Below, piece by piece: positions 18,399-28,168 of a stretch of DNA of 64,000 nt (within the stretch, counting starts at the first letter, position 1; each line of letters begins with the position of its first letter). The DNA is taken from NCBI RefSeq assembly GCF_025340265.1, contig NZ_CP022708.1:1-64000 (forward strand), in the 5' to 3' direction. A model generated the notes under the pieces. That model was given only the letters and a program-made list of their open reading frames with translations, was not told the origin of the DNA and did no database searches. Made by a program: the position numbers and the translations under genes. The stretch comes from Novosphingobium sp. 9 (GTDB lineage Bacteria; Pseudomonadota; Alphaproteobacteria; Sphingomonadales; Sphingomonadaceae).

Positions 18399-19236
18399 GC
18401 GCCAGACGTTCGCGCGCGGCCTCGACCGAAAGGCCCTGCGCCAGCAGCACGGCAAGCCGCACGTCGTTGTCGGCGCGGTCCAGCGCGGCCTGTGCCTCGG
18501 CATGCGAGGTGCCGGAAAGTTCGGCCACCATCACCTCGCCGCGCTGCCGCAGCTTGTGGTTGGAGACGCGCATGTTGACCATGCGCCCGCGATAGACCAG
18601 CCCGCGCTTGACCATGATCGCGCTCGACAGCGCGTTGAGCACGGCCTTCTGCGCGGTGCCCGCCTTCATGCGGGTGGACCCGGCGATCACTTCGGCGCCG
18701 GTCTCGATCAGGATCGGGCGCTCGGCCACCGCCAGCAGTTTCGCGCCGGGATTGTTGGCGACCGCGATGGTCAGCGCGCCTGCCGCGCGCGCCGTCTCCA
18801 GCGCGGCGATGGTGAACGGCGTGCGGCCGCTGGCGGCAAGGCCGATCACCACGTCCGAGGGGCCGACTTTCGCCTCGACAAGCGCCTCGCGGGCGGCTTC
18901 GGAATCGTCCTCGGCCCCTTCGACAGCCTCGATCAGCGCGCGGGTGCCGCCCGCCATCACGAAGTGCACGCGTGCGGTCGGCCAGTTGAACGTCGGGTAC
19001 AGTTCCGCCCCGTCCTGCACCGCGATCCGCCCCGAGGTGCCCGCGCCGACATAGACCAGCCGCCCGGCTTCCCCCAGCCGCTCCGCCGCTGCGTCTGCCG
19101 CCTGCGCAATGGCCTCGCATTGCGCATGGACAGCGGCGAGCGCGGCCATCTGCCCCTCGATCATCGCCGCGACGGCCTGCTCCGTTGGCCACAGGTCAAG
19201 ATCGAGGTAGCGCGGATCGGGGAATTCGGTGTTCAT
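18361..19236 (-). CDS. murQ: N-acetylmuramic acid 6-phosphate etherase
   Basis: 291-residue SIS-domain enzyme that cleaves the lactyl ether of MurNAc-6-P to give GlcNAc-6-P and D-lactate, the key cytoplasmic step in MurNAc salvage. The family signatures are clear: [31 protein letters not shown], and [19 protein letters not shown]. The C-terminal helix bundle [14 protein letters not shown] is also typical. Length is close to the usual 295-300 residues. It is divergent from the amino-sugar kinase that should produce its substrate and convergent with the secreted serine hydrolase. Confidence 0.96.
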   Translation of the reverse strand: MNTEFPDPRYLDLDLWPTEQAVAAMIEGQMAALAAVHAQCEAIAQAADAAAERLGEAGRLVYVGAGTSGRIAVQDGAELYPTFNWPTARVHFVMAGGTRALIEAVEGAEDDSEAAREALVEAKVGPSDVVIGLAASGRTPFTIAALETARAAGALTIAVANNPGAKLLAVAERPILIETGAEVIAGSTRMKAGTAQKAVLNALSSAIMVKRGLVYRGRMVNMRVSNHKLRQRGEVMVAELSGTSHAEAQAALDRADNDVRLAVLLAQGLSVEAARERLALSGGRLREALRQ

Positions 19237-19391
19237 GCGCAGGCAAGCCTTTCGGGTCGGTGTCATCCTGCGATAGCCAGCGCGCCGAAGCGATGGAAAT
19301 CGCAGCGCTTCGCCCGGACATAACGCAAGGGCATGGGGGCGTGACCGATGGCGATAGGCCGGATGGCGCAAGGCCGTCCTACCCTCCGGCC

Positions 19392-20258
19392 ATGACGTAC
19401 TTTCTCGGCATCGATGCAGGCGGCAGCCATTGCCGCGCCCGGCTGGTCGACCACAGCGGCACCGTGCTCGGCAGCGGCAGCGCGGGGCCTGCCAATGCCG
19501 GGATCGGGCTCGATGCGCTGTTCGCGGCGCTGGAAGGCGTGATCGCACAGGCGCTTGGCGAAGCCGGGCTCGGCAGCGAACAGGCGCGCGCGGTACAGAT
19601 AGGCATGGGCATCGCCGGGATCACGCGTCCGGGTGTGCGCGAGGCCATTGCCGGGCATGATTTCGGGCTGGGCACCGTGACTTGCGCCACCGATGCGATG
19701 ATCGCCAACCTCGGCGCGCATCGCGGCGCGGACGGCGCGGTGCTGATCGTCGGCACCGGCAGCATCGCACAGTTGCGCGTCGAGGGGCGCGACTTCGCCA
19801 TCGGCGGCTACGGCTTTCCGATCTCGGACGAAGGGAGCGGCGCCGCGCTGGGCCTTTCCGCCATGCGCCACGCCTTGCGAGCGCTAGACGGCCGCACCCG
19901 GCGCACCGCCCTGAGCGAGGCCGTGACCGAAGGCTTCGAACACGATACCGCCCGCGCCATCGCCTGGATGGACCATGCCACCCCGCGCGACTACGGCGCC
20001 TTCGCCCCGCTGGTCATGGCCCATGCCCAACAGGGCGACGTGATCGCGCGCTCCATCGTCGAGGACGCCGCAGGACATATCGAGCGCTTTATCGAGACGG
20101 TGTTCGAGCGCGGTGCCGTTCGCTGCGCGCTGGTCGGCGGTCTTGCCCCCCACATGCGCCCGTGGCTGCGTGCCCGCACGGTGGCGAAGCTGACCGATCC
20201 GCTCGGAGATTCGCTCGACGGAGCGCTGCTGCTCGCAGGCTTCGATCCTGCGGGGTAG
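19392..20258 (+). CDS. BadF/BadG-type amino-sugar kinase (GlcNAc/MurNAc kinase)
   Basis: 288-residue ASKHA-fold kinase. N-terminal phosphate loop FLGIDAGGSHCRARLVD, a second phosphate motif IVGTGSIAQL, and the hydrophobic/Asp-bearing ISDEGSGAALG match N-acetylglucosamine/N-acetylmuramic-acid kinases of the BadF/BadG/BcrA/BcrD family. Divergent pairing with murQ strongly suggests 6-phosphorylation of MurNAc, and possibly GlcNAc, before the etherase step (MurK-like). No anhMurNAc kinase (AnmK) signature was seen, so anhydro sugars would need another route. ATG 19392 gives the canonical start directly before the first phosphate loop. Confidence 0.88.
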   Translation: MTYFLGIDAGGSHCRARLVDHSGTVLGSGSAGPANAGIGLDALFAALEGVIAQALGEAGLGSEQARAVQIGMGIAGITRPGVREAIAGHDFGLGTVTCATDAMIANLGAHRGADGAVLIVGTGSIAQLRVEGRDFAIGGYGFPISDEGSGAALGLSAMRHALRALDGRTRRTALSEAVTEGFEHDTARAIAWMDHATPRDYGAFAPLVMAHAQQGDVIARSIVEDAAGHIERFIETVFERGAVRCALVGGLAPHMRPWLRARTVAKLTDPLGDSLDGALLLAGFDPAG

Positions 20259-20262
20259 CGGC

Positions 20263-20418
20263 TGTTTGAGAACGCGCCTGACGGCGCATCGCGGCACCGG
20301 CCCCCCGGAGTTTTTAGGCGCCCCACCCACCACCCGACGAGAGTATCCTGAACGGGTGGTGGGTGGGGGCGTGGGCCGGTGCCGTCTCTGAAATCGCTTT
20401 TTCGCGATTTCTCAAACA
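20263..20418. repeat. 156-bp nested palindromic element with TGTTTGAGAA termini
   Basis: Perfect 10-bp terminal inverted repeats TGTTTGAGAA/TTCTCAAACA (20263-20272 and 20409-20418) enclose a second inverted pair GGCACCGGCC (20293-20302 and 20374-20383), which encloses a 16-bp core pair CCCCACCCACCACCCG (20321-20336) and its complement (20353-20368). The whole block can fold as one long cruciform. It also contains a GAAATCGC/GCGATTTC hairpin near its right end. No gene inside. It resembles a MITE or other palindromic repeat; no obvious target duplication was seen. Confidence 0.75.
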
Positions 20419-20570
20419 ACCTCGCAGCGCAGCAAATTACAGAATTTGCGTATAATTCTCCGCCGAATTGCAGCCAGATTTCTGAGATTAAGATTCATTT
20501 TCACTTTATTGCAGCGTGATTTCTGGCCCATAGTCCTCCCAGCTGTTCAGTTCTCAGGAGGCAACACAGC

Positions 20571-21359
20571 ATGAAGACATGGACTTGGGCGATCGCCGCT
20601 GTGGCGAGCGCGGGGGCGGTCCTGGCCGGGGCAGTTCCCGCCAGCGCAGCGGATTCCTCGTCTGCCCGCAAACTTCAGGATCGCGGCACCCAGCAGATTC
20701 CGGTCTGCCGCAAGAACCTCGGCACGGTTTCCATCGTCGAGCCGGACAACCAGTGGTGGCGCGAATTCAACCTCGGCAGCCCCGAGGCGATCCTGCGCGT
20801 GTTCGTGCAGCAGTCACACTGCTTCACGCTGGTGAACCGGGGGCGATCTCTCCAGAGCAGCGCGATGGAGCGCGCACTGGCCGAGAACGGCGAGCTGCAG
20901 AAGGGCTCGAACATCGGCAAGGGGCAGATCAAGGCGGCGGACTACTTCCTCCAGCCCGATATCGTCTCGACCAACAACAATTCGGGCGGCGGCGGCATCG
21001 GCGGCCTGCTGGGCGGCGTCGGCGGCCTGATGGGCCATGGCGTGGGCCGGATCGCGGGCGGTCTGAACGTCAAGAAGGGTGAGGCGAACGTCACGCTCTC
21101 GGTCGTCAACGCGCGCACCACTGTGGAAGAGGCGCTGACCGAGGGCTATGCCCGCAAGTCCGACGTCAGCTTCGGCGGCAGCGGGGCCGGCGGCTGGTTC
21201 GGCGGCACGTTCGCGGCAGCGGGCGGCGGCGGCTACCAGAACACCCAGATCGGCCAGATCATCGTGCTGGCCTATCTCGATGCCTATACCAAGCTGGTCG
21301 ACCAGCTGGGCGGGTTGCCGCAGGACGCCTCGGCCGCAGCGCCCGTCGCCAACAAGTAG
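20571..21359 (+). CDS. Secreted CsgG/HfaB-like protein
   Basis: 262 residues with a signal peptide (MKTWTWAIAAVASAGAVLAG...ASAAD) and a strong ribosome-binding site (CAGGAGGCAACACAGC). The sequence SIVEPDNQWWREFNLGSPEA, then FVQQSHCFTLVNRG, and later EANVTLSVVNARTT resemble the CsgG domain, which builds outer-membrane secretion pores for curli or holdfast material. A glycine-rich insert (residues ~137-160) separates the halves. No lipoprotein Cys follows the signal peptide, unlike CsgG itself. It ends at a strong hairpin terminator, so it is probably a single-gene unit. Function beyond an envelope role is not known. Confidence 0.65.
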   Translation: MKTWTWAIAAVASAGAVLAGAVPASAADSSSARKLQDRGTQQIPVCRKNLGTVSIVEPDNQWWREFNLGSPEAILRVFVQQSHCFTLVNRGRSLQSSAMERALAENGELQKGSNIGKGQIKAADYFLQPDIVSTNNNSGGGGIGGLLGGVGGLMGHGVGRIAGGLNVKKGEANVTLSVVNARTTVEEALTEGYARKSDVSFGGSGAGGWFGGTFAAAGGGGYQNTQIGQIIVLAYLDAYTKLVDQLGGLPQDASAAAPVANK

Positions 21360-21384
21360 GCACGCGCACCCAATAATGCGGCAA

Positions 21385-21420
21385 GAAGCGCGGCATCTTT
21401 CCGCAAAGATGCCGCGCTTC
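21385..21420 (+). terminator. Strong hairpin terminator after the CsgG-like gene
   Basis: Perfect 16-bp stem GAAGCGCGGCATCTTT with loop CCGC, followed by GCTTTGTT. The T-tract is weak, but stem strength and position 25 bp after the stop codon support a terminator. Confidence 0.75.
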
Positions 21421-21576
21421 GCTTTGTTGCGATGCAAATCACCGAACCAATAACGTGCGCCTGCATATCAATTCCCGGCCAATTTCAGATTATGTCATCT
21501 GCCCTCCCAGCACAGGGGTCTAAGAGGAACGGTTGACCGTCCCGCCCTGCATCGCGATTATACAGGAGAGACGATC

Positions 21577-24402
21577 TTGAACTCGCAAAGCCGTATCTGC
21601 TGCCTGCTGGCCAGCGCCAGCGTTCTGGCCTTCGCCCAGCCTGCCTTGGCACAAACCACACAGGCTGCCCCAGCTGCCACGCCTGCCCCCGCGACCGACG
21701 ACAGCGCCGCGCAGGACAGCCAGAGCCGCAATCAGGAAATCATCGTCACCGGATCGCGCGTGCTCAAGGACGGTTCGGCCAGCCCGACGCCGCTCACCAC
21801 GATCTCGACCGAATCGCTGGTTTCCGCCGCGCCCAGCGGGACGATCAGCGATGCGCTGAACAACCTGCCGGTGTTCTCGGGCTCACGCGGGTCGTTCAGC
21901 AACCCCGGCTCGAACGCCACCGGCGTGCAGGGCGGCAACGGCAATGCCAACGTGCTGAACCTGCGCAACCTCGGCACCACGCGCACGCTGGTGCTGTTCG
22001 ACGGCCACCGCGTGCCGCCCACGCTGTTCAACGGCACCGTCGATGTCGACATCATCCCGCAGGAGCTGATCAAGAACGTCGACATCGTCACCGGCGGCGT
22101 TTCTGCCGTCTACGGGTCAGACGCGGTATCGGGCGTGGTCAACTACGTGCTCGACCGTAATTTCAATGGCTTGCGCGCACATGGCGAGATGGGCATCTCG
22201 CAATACGGTGACGCCGCAACCCGCGACATCGGCGGCGCCGTGGGCTTCAAGGTCGGCGACCGCGGCCACTTCGAGGCCAGCGTCGAGCATCGCGAGGCAG
22301 ACGGCATTCCCAACCGCGTCGGCGCCCGCAAGTGGCTGAACCTCGCCGCGATCCAGGGCAGCGGCACGACCGCCGATCCCTATTACCTCGGCACCAACGT
22401 GCGCCTGCCGAACTACAGCTTCGGCGGCTATATCCCCAGCGGTGCGCTGGCCGGGCAGACCTTCGGTTCCGACAGCACCTTGAGCGCTTTCGACCGCTCC
22501 ACCGACGGCGCCTATCAGAACGCCTCGATGATGGCCGCATCCAAGGGCACGCAGGTCTTCGGACGGTTCGACTACGACCTGACCGACGACATCCACTTCT
22601 ACGTGCAGGGCGCGGGCAACTTCAAGAAGAGCACCGCCTACACCGGCTGGAACCAGCTGGCGGGCCTGACCTTCAGCGCCGACAACGCCTATCTGCCCAC
22701 CGCCTATCAGGACGCGCTGGCAACGGCAGGCCAATCCACCTTCACGATGAACGAGATCCTCTCGGCCGCGCCGCGCATCCAGACACAGAGCAGCACGCAG
22801 CAGATCTACGCCAATGCCGGACTTAACGGCAGCCTTGGCAAGTGGGACTGGGACGCGACCTATACCCACGGCGTCTCGCGCCTGCACACCGTGGTCAACA
22901 ACGTCATCAACTACCAGAACCTTGCCGCCGCCAGCGACGCGGTGACGGACGGCAGCGGCAATGTGGTGTGCGCGGCCTCGCTGGTGAACTCGGCCTATGC
23001 CAACTGCACGCCGATCAACCTGTTCGGCTCGTCCTCGCCCAGCAGCTCGGCGCTGGACTATATCCTCGGCAATGTCGGCTATGTCAGCCACACAATCATG
23101 GATTCGGCCGATGCCTCGATCAGCGGCTCGCCGGTCGATACCTGGGCAGGCCCGGTCAACGTCGCGCTGTCGGGCGAATGGCGCCACACCTCGTTCGACA
23201 TGTCGAGCACGACGAACACCGCCTATGCCGACTGCACGAACCTGACCTACAACTGCACTGCAGGTGGCACGCCGATGTATTCGGTGATGTTCCCCAGCAG
23301 CGGCAAGGTCAGCCAGAGCGTGAAGGAAGCCGCGCTCGAAGTGGAAGTGCCGCTGCTCAAGGACGTGCCGCTGTTCCGCTCGCTCAACTTCAACGGCGCG
23401 GCGCGCTACACCGATTACAGCACCAGCGGCCATTACTGGACCTGGAAGCTCGGCGGCGTGTGGGAAGTCAACGACGACATCAAGTTCCGCGGCACGCTTT
23501 CGCGCGATATCCGCGCGCCCAACCTCTACGAACTGTTCCAGCCCGCCTCCACCGTGTGGGGCAACTTCAACCTGCGCCAGTCGGACGGGACGTACAAGAC
23601 GTACTACGCGCCCTCGGTCAACGTGGGTAATGCCGATCTGAAGGCGGAAATCGGCCGCACCTACACCTTCGGTACGGTGCTCAAGCCCAGCTTCCTGCCG
23701 GGCGTGACGCTGACGGTCGATTACTACCACACGGTCGTCGACGATGCGATCACCACGGTGCAGGGCTTCAATGCCGCCACGCAGACGGCTTGCGCCACCA
23801 CCGGCACCTACTGCGAACTGATCGACAGCAGCGGCACCACGCCGATCTTCTACATCAAGCCGTACAACCTCTCGAAGATCAAGACCTGGGGCATCGACGG
23901 CGAACTGGATTACCGCACGCGACTGGCGGGCCAGCCGCTCAGCATGCGCCTGCTCGTGAACTACCAGCCGCACATCTACTACATCCAGCCGGGCACGGCG
24001 ACGATCGACCAGGGCGATGCCGGCTGGGGCCAGAACGGCCTGATGCCCAGCCCCAGCGTGCAGGTCTCGGCGTTTCTGGGCTATCAGGTCACGGACAACT
24101 TCAAGGTCGACCTGTTCGAGCACTACCGCAATGGCTTCCGCCGCAGCGGCGTGGCAACGCAGGTCTACCTCGACCCGCGCGTCCGCAGCTATGCCACCAC
24201 CAACCTGACCTTCACGTTCGACACCGGTTCGGCCTGGAAGATCACCGATAGCCAGCTGACCTTCAGCATCAGCAACCTGTTCAACGCCACGCCTCCGCTC
24301 AGCGGCTACTACAGCGGCACCACCGCTGCGGGACAGGCCTACGAGTTCTCCGACGATCCCACCGGCCGCGCCTTCATGGTCGGCTTCAAGATCCAGGCGT
24401 GA
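21577..24402 (+). CDS. TonB-dependent receptor
   Basis: 941-residue outer-membrane receptor. Signal peptide MNSQSRICCLLASASVLAFA...LAQ, TonB box EIIVTGSRV near residue 52, plug domain with LRNLGTTRTLVLFDGHRVPP and VYGSDAVSGVVNYVLDR, and a beta-barrel ending in GRAFMVGFKIQA. The start codon is TTG at 21577, preceded by CAGGAGAG; no ATG is available at a suitable place. The stop is only 4 bp from the next gene, which encodes a secreted hydrolase, so receptor and hydrolase(s) form an operon and probably act on the same ester- or carbohydrate-like nutrient. The substrate cannot be deduced. Confidence 0.92.
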   Translation: MNSQSRICCLLASASVLAFAQPALAQTTQAAPAATPAPATDDSAAQDSQSRNQEIIVTGSRVLKDGSASPTPLTTISTESLVSAAPSGTISDALNNLPVFSGSRGSFSNPGSNATGVQGGNGNANVLNLRNLGTTRTLVLFDGHRVPPTLFNGTVDVDIIPQELIKNVDIVTGGVSAVYGSDAVSGVVNYVLDRNFNGLRAHGEMGISQYGDAATRDIGGAVGFKVGDRGHFEASVEHREADGIPNRVGARKWLNLAAIQGSGTTADPYYLGTNVRLPNYSFGGYIPSGALAGQTFGSDSTLSAFDRSTDGAYQNASMMAASKGTQVFGRFDYDLTDDIHFYVQGAGNFKKSTAYTGWNQLAGLTFSADNAYLPTAYQDALATAGQSTFTMNEILSAAPRIQTQSSTQQIYANAGLNGSLGKWDWDATYTHGVSRLHTVVNNVINYQNLAAASDAVTDGSGNVVCAASLVNSAYANCTPINLFGSSSPSSSALDYILGNVGYVSHTIMDSADASISGSPVDTWAGPVNVALSGEWRHTSFDMSSTTNTAYADCTNLTYNCTAGGTPMYSVMFPSSGKVSQSVKEAALEVEVPLLKDVPLFRSLNFNGAARYTDYSTSGHYWTWKLGGVWEVNDDIKFRGTLSRDIRAPNLYELFQPASTVWGNFNLRQSDGTYKTYYAPSVNVGNADLKAEIGRTYTFGTVLKPSFLPGVTLTVDYYHTVVDDAITTVQGFNAATQTACATTGTYCELIDSSGTTPIFYIKPYNLSKIKTWGIDGELDYRTRLAGQPLSMRLLVNYQPHIYYIQPGTATIDQGDAGWGQNGLMPSPSVQVSAFLGYQVTDNFKVDLFEHYRNGFRRSGVATQVYLDPRVRSYATTNLTFTFDTGSAWKITDSQLTFSISNLFNATPPLSGYYSGTTAAGQAYEFSDDPTGRAFMVGFKIQA

Positions 24403-24406
24403 TCCG

Positions 24407-25885
24407 ATGGCGGGATGCGTACGCAAAACAGACGGCAGGCGCGCGCCTGTGGCGCTGACCGGGCTCGTCGCGGCAGCTCTTGTCACAGCCGGGGCCACTG
24501 TCGGGATCGGGGCTTTCGCGCCCCGGCCCGCGTTGGCTCGGGACAGGGGGGCTCAGGACAGTGCAGCACAGGATGAAGCAGCCCCGGTACTTCCCGCGGG
24601 CGTGAAAACCACCTTCGTTCACCTCGGGCGCGGTGAGCCGGGCGTGCTCTACACCCCCGAAGCACCGGGGCCGAAGGCGGCAACGGCGGTGTTCATCATG
24701 CACTCGGCGGCGGACTATCTCAGCTTCTCGGGATGCAGCGAACTGGCGAAGCGCGGCTACACCGTGCTGTGCGCCAACAATTCCACCAGCAAGTCGGGCG
24801 CCTACAACGACGGCATTCTCGACGAAGTGCTGGTCGAGGCCGGGCGCGGCGTGGCCTGGCTGCGTGCGCAGCCGAACGTGCGCCATGTCGTGCTGCTGGG
24901 CCACAGCGGCGGCGGCACGGTGATGAGCGCCTACCAGATGATCGCCGAGAAAGGCGTGGCCGCCTGCCGGGGCAAGGACAAGATCTGGCAGTGTCCCGAC
25001 AGCGTGGGGCACCTGCCGCCCGCCGACGGGCTGATGATGATCGACTCCAATTGGGGCCTCGCCGCGATGACGCTGTTCAGCATCGACCCGGCGGTGGAGG
25101 GCGAGGCGGGCGGCGTAACAGGCGGGATGTCGCTCGATCCCGCGCTCGACATGTACAACCCCGCCAATGGCTTCAAGGCCAGCGGATCGCACTATTCGCC
25201 CGCTTTCGTGAAGCGGTTCCTTGCCGCCGAAGGCCAGCGCTCGAACGCGCTGATCGCCAGAGCCGAAAGCGAGTACGCCGCGATCCGGGCGGGCAAGGGC
25301 CCCTACAGCGACGATGCGCCGTTCACGGTGCCCGGTGCCATCCTGCTAGGCAGCAACAACAAGCTGTTCTCGCAGGACATCGCGCTGATGGCGCATACCG
25401 TCAAGGCCTGGCCGCTGCTCCATGCCGACGGCAGCGAGACCACCGGCATCGTCCCCACCGTGCGCGTGCCGGAGAACGTCACCAACAACTCGCCCTCGTA
25501 CCTGCGCGGCGCGCTCAAGACCTCGGTCGAGAGCTATCTGAGCACTTATGCGATCCGCACCGGGCCGGATTTCGGCTATGACGCCACGTCTGTTCACGGG
25601 GTAGACTGGACCTCCAGCTACGCCAGCCCTCCGGGCAACGTGCAGCAGATCGATGCCCCGCTGCTGGTAATGGGCATGACCGGCCACTGGGAATATCTGG
25701 CGGCCGAGACGATCTTCAACCTCGCCCACAGCCGCGACAAGTCGCTCGCCTTCGTGGAGGGCGCCACGCATCTCTACACGACATGCAAGGCTTGTGAGAA
25801 AACGCCCGGCCAGTTCGGCGACACGCTGAAGACCACATACGATCATATCGACAGCTGGCTCGCGAAACCCGGCCGGTTCGACTGA
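24407..25885 (+). CDS. Secreted alpha/beta hydrolase
   Basis: 492 residues. N-terminal hydrophobic export signal (VALTGLVAAALVTAGATVGI) after a basic start, then an alpha/beta-hydrolase core: VFIMHSAADYLSFSG, nucleophile elbow VVLLGHSGGGTVMSAY and late segment APLLVMGMTGHWEYLAAE with GATHLYTTC for acid and His. A long insertion (residues ~190-370) sits between the elbow and the acid. It follows the receptor by 4 bp, is followed 45 bp later by the esterase fusion, and is therefore probably the middle gene of a three-gene uptake/hydrolysis operon. Substrate unknown. Confidence 0.8.
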   Translation: MAGCVRKTDGRRAPVALTGLVAAALVTAGATVGIGAFAPRPALARDRGAQDSAAQDEAAPVLPAGVKTTFVHLGRGEPGVLYTPEAPGPKAATAVFIMHSAADYLSFSGCSELAKRGYTVLCANNSTSKSGAYNDGILDEVLVEAGRGVAWLRAQPNVRHVVLLGHSGGGTVMSAYQMIAEKGVAACRGKDKIWQCPDSVGHLPPADGLMMIDSNWGLAAMTLFSIDPAVEGEAGGVTGGMSLDPALDMYNPANGFKASGSHYSPAFVKRFLAAEGQRSNALIARAESEYAAIRAGKGPYSDDAPFTVPGAILLGSNNKLFSQDIALMAHTVKAWPLLHADGSETTGIVPTVRVPENVTNNSPSYLRGALKTSVESYLSTYAIRTGPDFGYDATSVHGVDWTSSYASPPGNVQQIDAPLLVMGMTGHWEYLAAETIFNLAHSRDKSLAFVEGATHLYTTCKACEKTPGQFGDTLKTTYDHIDSWLAKPGRFD

Positions 25886-25930
25886 TCTGCCGCTGCCTTG
25901 CTATTCGCTTTCCGCGCGAAGGACCAGACG

Positions 25931-28143
25931 ATGACCCTTTCCCGAAATACGCGCCTGTTCGCCGCGCCTGCACTGCTTTCGCTGGCGCTCGCGGGCGCGG
26001 CCAGCACTCCCCTGAACGCCACCATGCCCACCAGCATCGGCCACTTGCAACAGGTCATGCTGCGCGCCGTGCCTGCGAAGAACGGACACACACTTGCCGT
26101 CACCAGCCCCGCCTTCGCGTCCGGCAGTGACATCCCGGTCAGCGCCACGCAGTTCGGCGCCAACCGCTTTCCCGGCCTTGTCTGGAGCAAGGGACCTGTC
26201 GGCACGCGCAGCTATGTGGTGATCGTGCAGGGCGAACTGCCCACCGGCGACGGCACCAGCGTCCACTTCGCGCTGTACAACCTGTCCGCTGCCACCACGC
26301 AGCTGCCGCAAGGACTCTCTGCGGCACCGGCGGGTGCCGTGCTTGGCCCCAACGTCCATGGCACGGATGTCGCCTATGCCGGACCGCACGCCAAGGATGG
26401 CGCGCGGCGCGCCTATCACTGGCAGGTCTTCGCGCTCGATACCGTGCTGCGCGACAAGGACCTTTCGCTCGCCGCGCTGGCAGCAGCGATGCGCGGCCAC
26501 GTCCTCGCCAGCGGTGAGGTGCTGGGCTATTCGGCGCCGCCTGCCGCAACCACCGGGGATGCCTCGGCCCCGCTGCGTATCGAGACCGGCCTTGTCAGCG
26601 GCGCGCCGGGGCGCGATCCGGCGATCTCGGTGTTCAAGGGCATTCCCTATGCCAAGCCTCCGGTCGGAGCGCTGCGCTGGCGCGCGCCAGAGCGCCCCGC
26701 AGCATGGCAGGGCGTGCGACAGGCAACCGCGTTCGGCGCCGCCTGTCCGCAGCCCGGCGGCGAGATGGCGCAGGGCATGGTCCAGAGCGAGGACTGCCTG
26801 ACGCTGAACGTATGGACCGGCGCCAAACCGAACGCGGGCGAAAAGCGCCCGGTCTACGTGTGGATCTATGGCGGCGGCTTCATCGGCGGCACCGGCGCCA
26901 GCCCGGAATTCGACGGCGAAGGTCTGGCGAAGAAGGGCGTCGTCGTCGTGACCTTCAACTACCGCGTCGGCGTGCTCGGCTTCCTCGCGACGCCCGCGCT
27001 CAGCAAGGAGAGCGGGCATAACGCCTCGGGCAACTATGGCCTGCTCGACGACATCGCCGCGCTGCAATGGGTGAAGCGCAACATCGCTGCCTTCGGCGGC
27101 GATCCCGACAAGGTGACAATCGGCGGGCAGTCGGCAGGCGCGGGCTCGGTGGGCTTCCTCACCATGTCGCCGCTGGCCAAGGGGCTGTTCCGCGCCGGAA
27201 TCCTCGAAAGCCACGCCCGCGATCCGCGCGACCCGGAACTGCGCTATCTCTCGGTTTCGTGGCGTCCGCTGGCTTCGGCGGAGAAGCAGGGAGAGGCCTA
27301 TGCTGCGCAGCATGGCGCGACCACGCTGGAACAGCTGCGCGCGATGCCGTGGCAGGACCTGATCAAGGGCAGCGCCACCATCGATACCTCGGTGGAGACC
27401 GGCAGCGACGGCAAGCCGCCGCTGTTCCGCCCCACGGTGGACGGCTGGGTCCTGCCGCACGATTACAGCGAGACCTATCGCCTGAAAGCACAGAACCCGG
27501 TCATGGCGGTGGCGGGCAACAACAAGGATGAAAGCGGTGCGGTGCCGGAAACCGCCTTTGCCATGCTGCGTGCCAGCAAGGCCCCCCGCGCGCCGGAATG
27601 CCGCAGACCAGCGTCACGCTCGCGCAGTTCCAGGCGGCGGCGCATCGCAAGTTCGGCCCGCTCGCGGACCAGTTCCTGAAGCTCTACCCGGCGAAAGACG
27701 ATGCGGAAGCCGCGTTGCAGAACAACGCCTCGGTACGCGACAATTCGCGCATCTCGACATGGCTGTGGGGCAGGCTGTTTTCGCCGGGAACGCCGGCGCC
27801 GGTCTATACCTACTTCTGGACCCACGCCCAGCCGGGCCCGACGCACGACACGCGCGGCGCCTTCCACGGCTCGGAAATTCCCTATGCCTTCGACAGTCTG
27901 GACGCGGTGAAGCTGCCCTGGACCGACGAAGACCGCCGGATCGCCGCGACGATGTCGTCCTACTGGGCGAATATCGTCAAGAACGGCAACCCGAATGGAC
28001 CGGGCCTGCCAGAATGGCCGCTCTACACCGCCGCGAAACCCCAAGTGATGGAACTGGGAGACCACTTCGGTCCGATCCCGGTCGCCAGTCCCGAAAAGAT
28101 CGCGTTCTGGGAACGCTTCTTCGCAACGCAGAAGGCCTGGTGA
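25931..28143 (+). CDS. Secreted PEBP-like domain fused to type-B carboxylesterase (frameshift at 27582-27587)
   Basis: About 737 residues after repairing one missing C in the C6 run at 27582-27587, which joins RASKA to PPRAGMPQTSV. Layout: signal peptide (MTLSRNTRLFAAPALLSLAL...LNA), a PEBP/YbhB-like domain (residues ~50-195: HTLAVTSPAFASGSDIPVSA, SYVVIVQGEL, HFALYNL, YHWQVFALDTVLRD), then a type-B carboxylesterase (residues ~205-737). The latter has GIPYAKPPVGALRWRAPE, SEDCLTLNVW, the nucleophile GGQSAGAGSV (Ser401), NNKDESG and HGSEIPYAF for the His. The domain order PEBP-esterase is unusual. ATG 25931 is preceded by GAAGGACCAGACG. Downstream gene of the receptor-hydrolase operon. Confidence 0.82.
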
Positions 28144-28168
28144 TCGCCTGAGATCCACCAGGTGCAAA

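Noticed and set aside
22117-24498. 793-codon open frame antisense to the TonB receptor
   Set aside because: Shadow of a clear receptor gene; composition biased to Arg, Val, Gly and His, with no domain.
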